From Symbiodinium natans (taxonomy: Eukaryota; Sar; Dinophyceae; Suessiales; Symbiodiniaceae), in the NCBI GenBank assembly GCA_905221605.1, contig CAJNDS010000780.1:357501-413601 (forward strand): a stretch of 56,101 nucleotides of DNA, written 5' to 3'. Shown one piece after another: positions 27,400 to 37,452 of the stretch (position 1 is its first letter; every line of letters starts with the position of its first letter). A program made the translations under genes and the position numbers. Below the pieces are notes generated by a model that was given only the letters and a program-made list of their open reading frames with translations, did no database searches and had not been told where the DNA came from.

Positions 27400-27948
27400 A
27401 TGGACGACGCCCAGTACCTGCCTATTTTGCAAGCCGCCGAGCAGGCATGGGGCGAAAACTGGCACCAAAATCTGGATTACACTTGGGTTTACCAGCAGTT
27501 GGGAATGGACAGAGGGCGGAGGATCAACGCGACTGCCCGGCGCTTGCACGACCGCCTCTGGTCCGATTTGAACGCCAAGTTTCCGGCCCCTGCGGAAGAA
27601 GAACCGCCTGCAGGAAAGAAGCGGAAGAAGGGCCAGCAGGGCGAAAAGACCGAGGTGAAGGTGCATGAAAAGTTCGCTGCGGTGCCTGCCCACAGACACC
27701 TGGGAGGCCGCTATGGCTTGGCTTCGGCTGTGCAGGATAAGAGCATGCTGGAACTTGGTGTCGCTATCGTCAACGCTGGAATCTGGGGCATGCTGGAGGA
27801 GGACGTCGCTCCGTACGTTGCTGCGGCAGGGGCTGGTCCCAATGCTCTAATGGCAGCTTCAGGCGGGCAGGAACGAAAGCACATTGCACTGTATGTAGGT
27901 AGCCTGAGACCTGGTGAAGCCGCCGGTGGTCTTAGTGCTAGCTGTTAA
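27400..27948 (+). CDS. Unknown ORF, possible transposon-associated protein
   Basis: 182 codons from ATG 27400. It starts MDDAQYLPILQAAEQAWGEN and has a Trp- and Arg-rich helical N-terminus, a basic linker (KKRKKGQQGEK, possibly a nuclear localisation signal) and an Ala/Gly-rich C-terminal half. No family recognised. Its last 14 or so codons run into the tandem repeat that starts at 27905, so the original 3' end may have been replaced. The open frame extends upstream to 27274 but is less protein-like there. Confidence 0.45.
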   Translation: MDDAQYLPILQAAEQAWGENWHQNLDYTWVYQQLGMDRGRRINATARRLHDRLWSDLNAKFPAPAEEEPPAGKKRKKGQQGEKTEVKVHEKFAAVPAHRHLGGRYGLASAVQDKSMLELGVAIVNAGIWGMLEEDVAPYVAAAGAGPNALMAASGGQERKHIALYVGSLRPGEAAGGLSASC

Positions 27949-28310
27949 CCAACAGCAGGCGTTGCTTTTTGGTGGAAAATAAATGGACAGTAAAGTTTAC
28001 TTTAGCTGAGACCTGGTGAAGCCGCCGGTGGTCATCAGCTGTACAGACTTGGCGAGCATGTAAGCGCAGACCTAGTGAAGCCTCTGGTGGACATCAGCTA
28101 ACATAGGGAGGTTTCTATTTTACAGTCGGAGCATGTAAAGGCTTAGTAAGCATGTAAGCTGACACCTGGTGAAGCCGCCGGTGGTCTCAGTGCTAGCTGC
28201 CAAACCACAACAGGCGTTGCTTTTTGGTGGAAACAGATGGAATGTAAAGCTCTGTAGCTGTGAGACCTGGTGAAGCCGCCGGTGGTCATCAGCTGTACAG
28301 TACATAGGAA
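27905..28310. repeat. Tandem/dispersed repeat with GACCTGGTGAAGCCGCCGG core
   Basis: The core followed by TGGTC occurs at about 27909, 28010, 28067 (diverged), 28162 and 28263. Longer blocks, including GGCGTTGCTTTTTGGTGGAA, are shared between 27905-28030 and 28155-28300, so this is at least one duplication of a unit of about 250 bp with an internal subrepeat. Confidence 0.85.
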
Positions 28311-28339
28311 GGCTTCTCTGTTACTGTACTCGTTCTTGT

Positions 28340-28520
28340 CGTAGCCCTTGGAGGGCCGCGCCTGGTTCTCCTTCTTGGATACAGGATGGAGGTGGCAACA
28401 CCTGCAGTCGTCCCCATGCCTGCATCCTTTCTGGCGGGTCAACAACAGATTGCAGCGATTCGTCACAATCACCACCTTGGCGCCGCCGTCCTGCACGTGC
28501 TCGGCCAGGATGCATTTGCA
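28340..28520 (-). pseudogene. CCCH-type zinc-finger fragment, antisense to the helicase ORF
   Basis: On the minus strand, 28454-28392 encodes a C-x9-C-x5-C-x3-H finger (CNLLLTRQKGCRHGDDC and so on), followed by a basic KKENQARPSKGYDKNEY segment. This matches the CCCH family that is very abundant in dinoflagellates, thought to bind RNA. The open frame is 28667-28143. Its N-terminal part overlaps the helicase coding region and its C-terminal part translates the tandem repeat, so I read it as a fragment or one exon inserted in opposite orientation. Confidence 0.55.
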
Positions 28521-28559
28521 GACAGTGGCTGCAGTGGCAGGTCCAGCATCGGTGCTGCT

Positions 28560-30074
28560 GGAATTACTGGGCTGGCCACGGGCGTGTATCCCGTTGTGCC
28601 AAAGCGTGCGACGTGGCATCTGGATGCCGGCCGAAAATCGCCGGTGCTGGCAGTCCGTCGACGGCAACTTCCCCTAATACCAGCTTTCGCTATGACGGCG
28701 CATCAGGCGCAAGGACAGACGCTGGAGGAGGGCATCGTCGCAGATCTGTGTTATGGCGCGTACAGCAACGTCTTGGCCGCCTACGTTGCCTTGACGCGGG
28801 TCACGAGCCGGGAAGGCGTTCTCATTCTGCGGCCCTTCGATGCGGCTCCATTCCAGCAAGGCGACACCAGCTTCCGAGCGTTGCTGATGCAGCACTTGCG
28901 CACGCATGACGTCAACTGGGATGCCATCGTGCAGAGGTACGTGCGTGTCAAGACCTGCAGCGAGTGCCGAACAGAGCGGCTGAAGTCAGCGTTTACGCAG
29001 GGACAATGGAAGCAGCCGGACGGAGCAGCAATCTGCAAAGAGTGCACAAAGTCCTACCGCGAACGCGGCACGCCGTATCGCTGTAAGCGCTGCAAGCGAT
29101 GGCAAGCCCCAGAGGCGTTTCCGGGCAAAATCAGCAATTATTTGATCTGGCAAAGCACTTGCCTCATGTGCCTGGAGAAGCGGCAATGTGGAGCTTGTGC
29201 GCACTGGTTTCCGCAGGCGGCCTTCACGCCCAATGGCTGGCGCCAGAAGCGGGACCGGACATGTAACGTCTGCCGCCAGAAGTTGCAGTGCCGGGACATT
29301 GGCCTCCGTGCGCGTCGCAGGCTGCACAACCGACAAGAGACAGTGCGTGCTGCAGACCGCAGCAGGAAACGGCAGCAAATCCTACAGGAGGTGCGGGCCG
29401 AAATCGAGAAACGGCAAAAGCAAGGCAGCAGCACCGGCGCACGGTGCCGAGCCCAGGTGCCGGCAGCAACAAAAGACGGGTGTCGGGCGTGCGCGGCGTG
29501 CGGCGTGGGCACGAACAGCGAAACGGGGGCACCGAGAGAGCTGGCACCGGGCGGCGGCCTGCACAACCGCAGAGCAAGTCCCGCCTGCGATCCCGCGCAC
29601 GCTCGCTGCTTCGCCTGCACGAAAGCCGTTGCGACGGAGGTCCAAGACGGCCGTGTATGCGTCTCGTACGAGTGCCCACAGTGCAAGGCAAAGGTTGAGT
29701 CAACCACGCGAGACGGACGCATCAACAATCGACGGCAGTGCGGACACAGGTTTACGGTCGCCGCGGGCCAGGTCGTCGCGACCCGGTCGGCGACCATACG
29801 CTACTCGTATGAGTGCCCACAGTGCAAGGCAAAGGTTGAGTCAACCACGCGAGACGGACGCATCGACAATCGACGGAACTGCGGCCACATGTTCACTGTC
29901 GCCGCAGGCGAAGTTGTCGCGGCGCAGTCGGCAACTGCACGCTATTCGTATGCCTGCCCACAGTGCAAGGCAAAGGTTAAGTCAACCACGCGAGACGGAC
30001 GCATCGACAATCGACGGAAATGCGGACACCAGTTCAGGGTTGCTGCAGGCAAAGTCGCCGCGACCGGGCCCTAA
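28560..30074 (+). CDS. Helicase C-terminus fused to Stc1-like zinc modules and three zinc ribbons
   Basis: The open frame runs 28386-30074, but protein character begins near 28570. First comes a UvrD/PIF1-type helicase C-terminal region: PKRATWHLDAGRKSPVLAV, AFAMTAHQAQGQTLEEGIV and AAYVALTRVTSREGVLIL. Next are CxxC-rich units resembling Stc1 domains (CSECRTERLKSAFTQGQW; YRCKRCKRWQAPEAFPGKI; CGACAHWFPQAAFTPNGW). A basic helical linker follows, then three near-identical units of about 52 residues (YECPQCKAKVESTTRDGRI, then CGH at the end) ending at TAA 30072. The Walker A and B motifs are absent, so this is the 3' part of a gene or a truncated mobile-element protein. Similar helicase and zinc-ribbon fusions are widespread in dinoflagellates. 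Confidence 0.7.
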   Translation, partial: GITGLATGVYPVVPKRATWHLDAGRKSPVLAVRRRQLPLIPAFAMTAHQAQGQTLEEGIVADLCYGAYSNVLAAYVALTRVTSREGVLILRPFDAAPFQQGDTSFRALLMQHLRTHDVNWDAIVQRYVRVKTCSECRTERLKSAFTQGQWKQPDGAAICKECTKSYRERGTPYRCKRCKRWQAPEAFPGKISNYLIWQSTCLMCLEKRQCGACAHWFPQAAFTPNGWRQKRDRTCNVCRQKLQCRDIGLRARRRLHNRQETVRAADRSRKRQQILQEVRAEIEKRQKQGSSTGARCRAQVPAATKDGCRACAACGVGTNSETGAPRELAPGGGLHNRRASPACDPAHARCFACTKAVATEVQDGRVCVSYECPQCKAKVESTTRDGRINNRRQCGHRFTVAAGQVVATRSATIRYSYECPQCKAKVESTTRDGRIDNRRNCGHMFTVAAGEVVAAQSATARYSYACPQCKAKVKSTTRDGRIDNRRKCGHQFRVAAGKVAATGP

Positions 30075-30089
30075 GGATACCGCAAGTTA

Positions 30090-33000
30090 TAGGGGAGGGG
30101 GCGGACGGAGCGGGCAGGGTCTATATAGGGGCCTGGAGCGACGGGAGCCAATGGGGCCATAGGTCCATGAGGGGCATGGGCGGCGGGGCAGGGTGCGTGA
30201 GGGGTAAGGGGTAGGGAGCTGGGTCCATGAGGGGTAGGTCAAGGGGATGGAGAGGGGGCGGGCGGAGCGGGCGGAGGGGGCGGGCATGCACTGGGGCCTT
30301 TTAAAGTCAGCTGAGAAGCCACATGCGAGTGAGGGATGGGGAGGGCGCAGGTGGGGGTGGAGTGTGGGAGTGGGGTGAAAAGGGGAGTGAAAGTAAGGGA
30401 GGGCGAGGAAGGATGGGGAAGTGAGAGAATGGAAAAGTGGGGGAGTGAGGGAGCGAGGAAGCGAGGGGGGGTTGGGGGTGGGGGTGGATATATAGGACCA
30501 GCATTGGCAGCCACGCAGGTCGAGGGATGAAGAATGGGACCAGGAGCCATGGGTCCATGAGAAGCATGGCGGGCTGCGTGGGGGGCTTGGGCAGGGGAGT
30601 ATGCGGAGCGGGAAGGGCGGATGGGCGGGGGCGGGGTGCGTGGGTGGTGGGGATAGGGCAAGCGGGCCAAGCGGCGGAGGTCGAGGGGATGGAGAGTGGG
30701 AGCATGCGCCAAGGGGGGAGGAGGCGGAGCTGGAAGGGCGGGCATGGGGCCAGGAGCCATAGGTCCAGTGAAAGGGCGGGGTGCGTGGGGGGTTTGGGTG
30801 GGGGTTGGGGTTGGGGGTTGGTGGCAGGGTGCGTACGGTATGGGGGTTGGGGGTTGGGGTGGAGCAGGGGCCATTTTTGTAGGGGCGGATAAGCCACCTG
30901 CTTGGGCTGGGGAGCCATGGGGCCAGGAGCCATGGGTCCATGAGGGGCATGGGCGGGGGGGCAGGGTGCGTGAGGGGTAAGGGGGAGGGAGCTGGGTCCA
31001 TGAGGGGTAGATCAAGGGGATGGAGAGTGGGAGCATGAGCCAGAGTGGAGTAGGCGGAGCTGGAAGGGCGGAGGGCGGAGCCCTTAAAGTCAGCTGAGAA
31101 GCCACATCCATCACCCGGGGCCAGGAGCCATGAGTCCAGTGGGGGGCGGGGTGCGTGGCGGTGGGGGTGGGGGTTGGAAGTGTGGGTGCGTGGGGGTGGG
31201 GGTGGGGGTTGGAAGTTGGGGGTGGCAGGGTGCGTGCGGGGTGGGGGTGGGGGTTGGGGGTGGGGGGTGGAGCAGGGGCCATTTTTCGGACCAGCATTGG
31301 CAGCCATGCAGGTCGAGGGATGAAGAATGGGACCAGGAGTCATGGGTATGAGAAGCATGGCGGGGTGCGTGGGGGGCTTGGGCAAGGCGGGGAGTATGCT
31401 AGGACCAGCAGCCATGCAGGTCGAGGGATGAAGAATGGGACCAGGAGCCAAGGGGGAGTAGGCGGAGCTGGAGGGGCGGAGGGCGGAGTGGGCAGCGAGC
31501 GGAGGGGGCGGGCATGCGCTGGGGCCCTTTAAAGTCAGCTGAGAAGCCACATCCATGGGCCGTGGACCATGAGCCACTGGGGCCAGGAGCCATGGGTCCA
31601 GTGGGGGGCGGGGTGCGTGGGGCGGTGGGGGTGGGTGGGGGTTGGGGGTCGGGGTGGAGCCCTGGGGCCAGGAGCCATGGGTGCATGACAAGCGGGGTGG
31701 GGGGGGTTGGGGGTGAGGGGCCATTTTTCGGACCAGCATTGGCAGCCATGCAGGTCGAGGGATGAAGAATGGGACCAGGAGCCATGGGTCCATGAGAAGC
31801 ATGGCGGGGTGCGTGGGGGGCTTGGGCAAGGGAGGGAAGGGTAGAGGTGGTGGGGGTAGGGGCGGAGAAGCCACCTTAGAAAACACCATAATGAATGGGG
31901 AGCCATGGGGCCAGGAGCCATGGGTCCATGAGGGGCATGGGTGCGTGAGGGGTAAGGGGTAGGGAGCTGGGTCCATGAGGGGTAGAGCTGGAAGGGCGGA
32001 GGGCGGAGCGGGCGGAGGGCCCGGGCATGCACTGGGGCCCTTTAAAGTCAGCTGAAAAGCCACGGGCCAGGAGCCATGGGTTCAGTGGGGGGTTGGGGGT
32101 CGGGGTGGAGCCCTGGGGCCAGGAGCCATGGGTCCATGACAAGCGGGGTGGGGGGGGTTGGGGGTGAGGGGCCATTTTTCGGACCAGCATTGGCAGCCAT
32201 GCAGGTCGAGGGATGAAGAATGGGACCAGGAGCCATGGGTCCATGAGAAGCATGGCGGGGTGCGTGGGGGGCTTGGGCAAGGGAGGGAGTATGCGGAGCG
32301 GGAAGGGTAGAGGTGGTGGGGGTAGGGGCGGAGAAGCCACCTTAGAAAACACCATAATGACTGGGGAGCCATGGGGCCAGGAGCCATGGGTCCATGAGGG
32401 GCATGGGTGCGTGAGGGGTAAGGGGTAGGGAGCTGGGTCCATGAGGGGTAGGTCAAGGGGATGGAGAGTGGGAGCATGGGCCAGAGAGGAGTAGGCGGAG
32501 CTGGAAGGGCGGAGGGCGGAGCGGGCGGAGGGCCCGGGCATGCACTGGGGCCCTTTAAAGTCAGCTGAAAAGCCACGGGCCAGGAGCCATGGGTTCAGTG
32601 GGGGGCGGCGTGCGTGGGGGGTGGGGGTAGGGGTTGGAAGTGTTGGGGGTTGGGGGTGGCAGGATGCGTACGGTATGGGGGTGGGGGTTGGGGGTTGGGG
32701 TGGAGCAGGGGCCATATATAGGACCAGCGTTGGCAGCCATGCAGGTCGAGGGATGAAGAATGTGACCAACACCAATGGGGCCAGGAGCCATGGGTCCAGT
32801 CACAGGGGGGCAGGGTGCATGGGTGGTGGGGGTGGGGGTTGGAAGTGTGGAAAGGGTGGGGTGTTGGGGGTGGGGAAAGGAGAGTGAGTAGGCGGAGCTG
32901 GAAGGGCGGAGGGCGGAGCAGGCAAACCAGGCGGAGGGCCCGGGCATGCACTGGGGTCTTTAAAGTCAGCTGAGAAGCACATCCATGGGCCGTGGACCAT

Positions 33001-36000
33001 GAGCCAATGGGGCCAGGAGCCATGGGTTCAGTGGGGGGCGGGGTGCGTGGGGGGTGGGGGTAGGGGTTGGAAGTGTGGGTGGGTGGGGGTGGGGGTTGGG
33101 GGTTGGGGGTGGCAGGGGAGGGGGGTGGGGGCCGGGCATTGACTGGGACCCTTTAAAGTCAGCTGGGAAGCCAGGGCCGTGGACCATGAGCCAATGGGGC
33201 CAGGAGCCATGGGTTCAGTGGGGGGGCGGGGTGCGTGGGTGGGGGGTTGGGGTTGGGGGTGGCAGGGAGGGGGGTGGGGGTGGGGGGGGTGGGGGGGGGT
33301 GGGGGGGTGGCCCTTTAAAGTCAGCTGGGAAGCCACACCCAGGCCGTGGACCATGAGCCAAAGGGGCCAAGCCATGGGTTCAGTGGGGGGCGGGGTGCGT
33401 GGGGGTGGGGGTAGGGGTTGGAAGTGTGGGTGGGTGGGGGTGGGGGTTGGGGGTTGGGCGTGGCAGGGTGCGACGGTATGGGGGTGGGGGTTGGGGGTTG
33501 GGGTGGAGCAGGGGCCATACAAAGGACCAGCATTGGCAGCCATGCAGGTCGAGGGATGAGACTGGGAGCATGGGCCAGAGGGGGGTAGGCGGAGCTGGAG
33601 GGCGGAGCGGGCGGAGGGCCCGGGCTTGCGCTGGGGCCCTTTAAGTCAGCTGAGAAGCCACACCCATGGGCCGTGGACCATGAGCCAATGGGGCCAGGAG
33701 CCATGGGTTCAGTGGGGGCGGGCCCATGACAAGCACAGGCGGCGGGGCAGGGGGTTGGGCGTGGCAGGGTGCGTATGGATGGGGGTGGGGGTTGGGGGGA
33801 GCAGGGGCCATATATAGGACCAGCATTGGCAGCCATGCAGGTCGAGGGATGAGAGTGGGAGCATGGGCCAGAGGGGGGTAGGCGGAGCTGGAAGGGCGGA
33901 GGGCGGAGCGGGCGGAGGGCCCGGGCTTGCACTGGGGCCTAAAGTCATGGGGTTAAAGTCAGCTGAGAAGCCACACCCATGGGCCGTGGACCATGAGCCA
34001 ATGGGGCCAGGAGCCATGGGTTCAGTGGGGGGCGGGCCCATGACAAGCACAGGCGGCGGGGCAGGGTGCGCGCGGAGTGGGGTGGGGGTTGCGGGTGGGC
34101 GTGGAGCATGGCGGGGTGCGTGGGGGGCTTGGGCAAGGGGAATGTATGCGGAGCGGGAAGGGCGGATGGGCGGGGAGCGGGTGCGTGGGTGGTGGGGGTC
34201 GGGGCGGAGGGGAGACATGGGGCCAGGAGCCATGGGTCCATGGCCCTGCAGGTCGAGGGATGAAGAATGGGTGCGTGAGGGGTAAGGGGTAGGGAGCTGG
34301 GTCCATGAGGGGTAGGTCAAGGGGATGGAGAGTGGGAGCATGGGCCAGAGGAGAGTGGGCGGAGCTGGAAGGGCGGAGGGCGGAGCGGGCGGAGGGCCCG
34401 GGCATGCACTGGGGCCCTTTAAAGTCAGCTGAAAAGCCACGGGCCAGGAGCCATGGGTTCAGTGGGGGGCGGGGTGCGTGGGGGGTGGGGGTAGGGGTTG
34501 GAAGTGTGGGTGGGTGGGGGTGGGGGTTGGGGGTTGGGGGTGGCACGGTATGGGGGTGGGGGTTGGGGGTTGGGGTGGAGCAGGGGCCATACATAGGACC
34601 AGCGTTGGCAGCCATGCAGGTCGAGTAATGAAGAATGTGACCAACACCAATGGGGCCAGGAGCCATGGGTCCAGTGGGGGGGCGGGGTGCGTGGGTGGTG
34701 GGGGTGGGGGTTGGAAGTGTGGAAAGGGTGGGGTGTTGGGGGTGGGCATGACGCCAGGAGCAAGGGGCCCATGACAAGCACGGGCGGCGGGGCAGGGTGC
34801 GTGCGGGGTGGGGGTGGGGGTTGCGGGTGGGGGTGGAGCAGCTCAAGGGATGAAGAATAGGACCAGGAGCCATGGGTCATGAAAAGCATGGCGGGATGCG
34901 TGGGGGGCTTGGGCAAGGGGAATGTATGCGGAGCGGGAAGGGCGGATGGGCGGGGAGCGGGTGCGTGGGTGGTGGGGGTAAGGGCGGAGGGGAGCCGTGG
35001 GGCCAGGGGCATGGGCGGCGGGGCAGGGTGCGTGAGGGGTGTGAGGGGTAAGGGGTAGGGAGCTGGGTCCATGAGGGGTAGGTCAAGGGGATGGAGAGTG
35101 GGAGCATGGGCCAGAGGAGAGTGGGCGGAGCTGGAAGGGCGGAGGGCGGAGCGGGCGGAGGGCCCGGGCATGCACTGGCGCCCTTTAAAGTCAGCTGAAA
35201 CGCCACGGGCCAGGAGCCATGGGTTCAGTGGGTGGGGGGTGGGGAAGGGGTTGGAAGTGTGGGTGGGTGGGGGTGGGGGTTGGGGGTTGGGGGTGGCAGG
35301 ATGCGTACGGTATGGGGGTGGGGGTTGGGGGTTGGGGTGGAGCAGGGGCCATATACAGGACCAGCGTTGGCAGCCATGCAGGTCGAGGGATGAAGAATGT
35401 GACCAACACCAATGGGGCCAGGAGCCATGGGTCCAGTGGGGGGGCGGGGTGCGTGGGTGGTGGGGGTGGGGGTTGGAAGTGTGGAAAGGGTGGGGTGTTG
35501 GGGGTGGGGGTTGGGGGTGGGGGTGGAGCCATGACGCCAGGAGCAAGGGGCCCATGACAAGCACGGGCGGCGGGGCAGGGTGCGTGCGGGGTGGGGGTGG
35601 GGGTTGCGGGTGGGGGTGGAGCAGCTCAAGGGATGAAGAATAGGACGGGCGGAGCGGGCGGAGGGCCCGGGCATGCGCTGGGCCCTTTAAAGTCAGCTGA
35701 GAAGCCACACCCATGGGCCGTGGACCATGAGCCAATGGGGCCAGGAGCCATGGGTTCTGGGCGTGGCAGGGTGCGTACGGTGTGGCCCTGCGCCATATAT
35801 AGGACCAGCATTGGCAGCCATGCAGGTCGAGGGATGAGAGTGGGAGCATGGGCCAGGCGGAGCTGGAAGGGCGGAGGGCGGAGCGGGCGGAGGGCCCGGG
35901 CTTGCACTGGGGCCCGTTAAAGTCAGCTGAGAAGCCACACCCGAGCCAATGGGGCCAGGAGCCATGGGTTCAGTGGGGGGCGGGCCCATGACAAGCACAG

Positions 36001-36001
36001 G
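30090..36001. repeat. G-rich composite satellite, about 5.9 kb, running into the gap
   Basis: Recurrent blocks in variable order: TTTAAAGTCAGCTGAGAAGC (about 14 copies, for example at 30300, 31083, 31527, 32041, 32554, 33639, 34419, 35183, 35691, 35917); GACCAGCATTGGCAGCCATG plus CAGGTCGAGGGATGA, often preceded by CATATATAG; GGCCAGGAGCCATGGGT; and GGTGGGGGTTGGGGG tracts. The + strand is extremely G-rich. ORFs of up to 658 codons on the minus strand are Pro/Ala/His low complexity with no domain and follow the repeat, so I do not call them genes. Confidence 0.9.
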
Positions 36002-36101
36002 NNNNNNNNNNNNNNNNNNNNNNNNNNNNNNNNNNNNNNNNNNNNNNNNNNNNNNNNNNNNNNNNNNNNNNNNNNNNNNNNNNNNNNNNNNNNNNNNNNN
36101 N
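36002..36101. other. Assembly gap (100 N)
   Basis: One hundred N, the conventional size of an unknown gap. The satellite on the left stops at the gap, so its real length is unknown. Confidence 1.
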
Positions 36102-36360
36102 ACACACCCACACACCCACACACCCACACCCACCCACGCACGCACGCACGTACGTACGTACGTATACATACAAGCAAACATACATACATATTCACATACA
36201 CATAAATGCATACAGACATATATGTACTAATACTTATATATCACATATAGACATATATATGTACACATACATACATTTCTTCATTTGTTCATGCATGTTT
36301 TATTTGTTCACTTGTTCATTGATTCATTCATTTATATGTATGTATAATATGTATAATGTG
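36102..36360. repeat. (CA)n/(CCCACA)n and ACGT/ATAC/TATA simple-sequence tract
   Basis: Grades from CCCACA through ACGCACGT and ACATACAT to TATATGTA. No gene. Confidence 0.9.
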
Positions 36361-37403
36361 TGTTTTGTTTCGCTAGTTATTTCTATTATGGCAAGAGCGA
36401 CACGAAGTCGTGGAGGGGCAGGCTCGTTTGTTTTTACGGTTCGAGTTGAAGCGTCACAAGCTAGTTCCTTCGCAGCTTTGTTAAGTATACACTCATCTGG
36501 CTGACAGTCGACAAGCAGGCGAATCTCTGAAGCCCTCCAAGCAGCTCAAGCCTGCGTACGCAGGTCCTATCTGTTGCAGCCGAGCGGTGGCGTCCGCTCG
36601 TGTTGGAACATGCTGGTGGCCCTCTTCGTGTTGCGACTCGGCTCTTAGCCTGTGGCTTCCCGTGCGCCCGCGGCTCTGAAACCGATCTTTATAGTTCGTC
36701 CTTACAGCGTAGCAATAGGGGGCCGGGGGGAGGGGGGCCCAGATCAGAATGATCCAGTATTGTTCCGTTTAATTCAGCAACCAGCAGATTCAGAAGCTCG
36801 CTCAACATGTCGCGTGAAAATGCCGAATACAGCCAAGCTGAACGCAGTCGCTCGGGATCGGACAAATCATCAGTCAGCGCCTTGCCAGTGTGCCATGACG
36901 TCGGCTTTCGTTGCTCACGCCTTGCGGCGTGGGTCGTGTAAAGCCACCCTGTGGGTCATATAACCAGTACTGGCGGCTTCTCCGAGGCTTCTTCCGGGCC
37001 TCTCCTGAGATTAGGAATGCTGAGCCTATGGACAGCCTAACGCGACAAAGAGGCCTGCGGATTCAGAAAAGGGACAGCAATATCTGTACTCTGCCTCAAC
37101 AAGTTCTCTATTGCCACCCCTTTCTACTTAAACCGGGCAAAACTTACGGGTTCAGAATCAGGACGGCCTCACGTCATGGGCATCGTTCATGCAACAAACT
37201 TGTCAGCAGCATCCCTGAGCAAGAGACATTGTGTTTCATGGCACCCACTTCTTTGAAGCAAAATGCTAACATTCAGGACATGCCAGGACTTGTCCACTGC
37301 CTCCACCTAGCTGCTTTACGTTTGGCTTTTCCGGAGAAAAAATGTCCAGGGATGCGCAACCCCTTATGCTCTCTGGCCTCTGCAGCCCCCAGAAGCAACG
37401 AAG
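36361..37403 (+). other. 5' part of the second channel gene, only partly readable
   Basis: A block at about 36652-36706 reads LKPIFIVRPYS before a possible GT donor, which resembles the stretch preceding S1 in EAG-like channels. The remainder has open frames (for example 36911-37453) without protein character. Confidence 0.3.
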
Positions 37404-37452
37404 GTATGATCTCCTTGTCATCCCCCTGGCCGCTTCTTGGGCTCGACCTTTG
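37404..37452 (+). CDS. Second channel exon: end of S1
   Basis: After the acceptor AAG at 37401-37403 the frame reads [10 protein letters not shown], the signature at the end of S1 in EAG-like channels. The 3' boundary is not resolved. Confidence 0.55.

Noticed and set aside
30087-35849. Very long minus-strand ORFs (up to 658 codons) rich in Pro, His and Ala, and long Gly-rich plus-strand ORFs
   Set aside because: They translate the G-rich composite satellite; several frames are open at once and no domain is visible.
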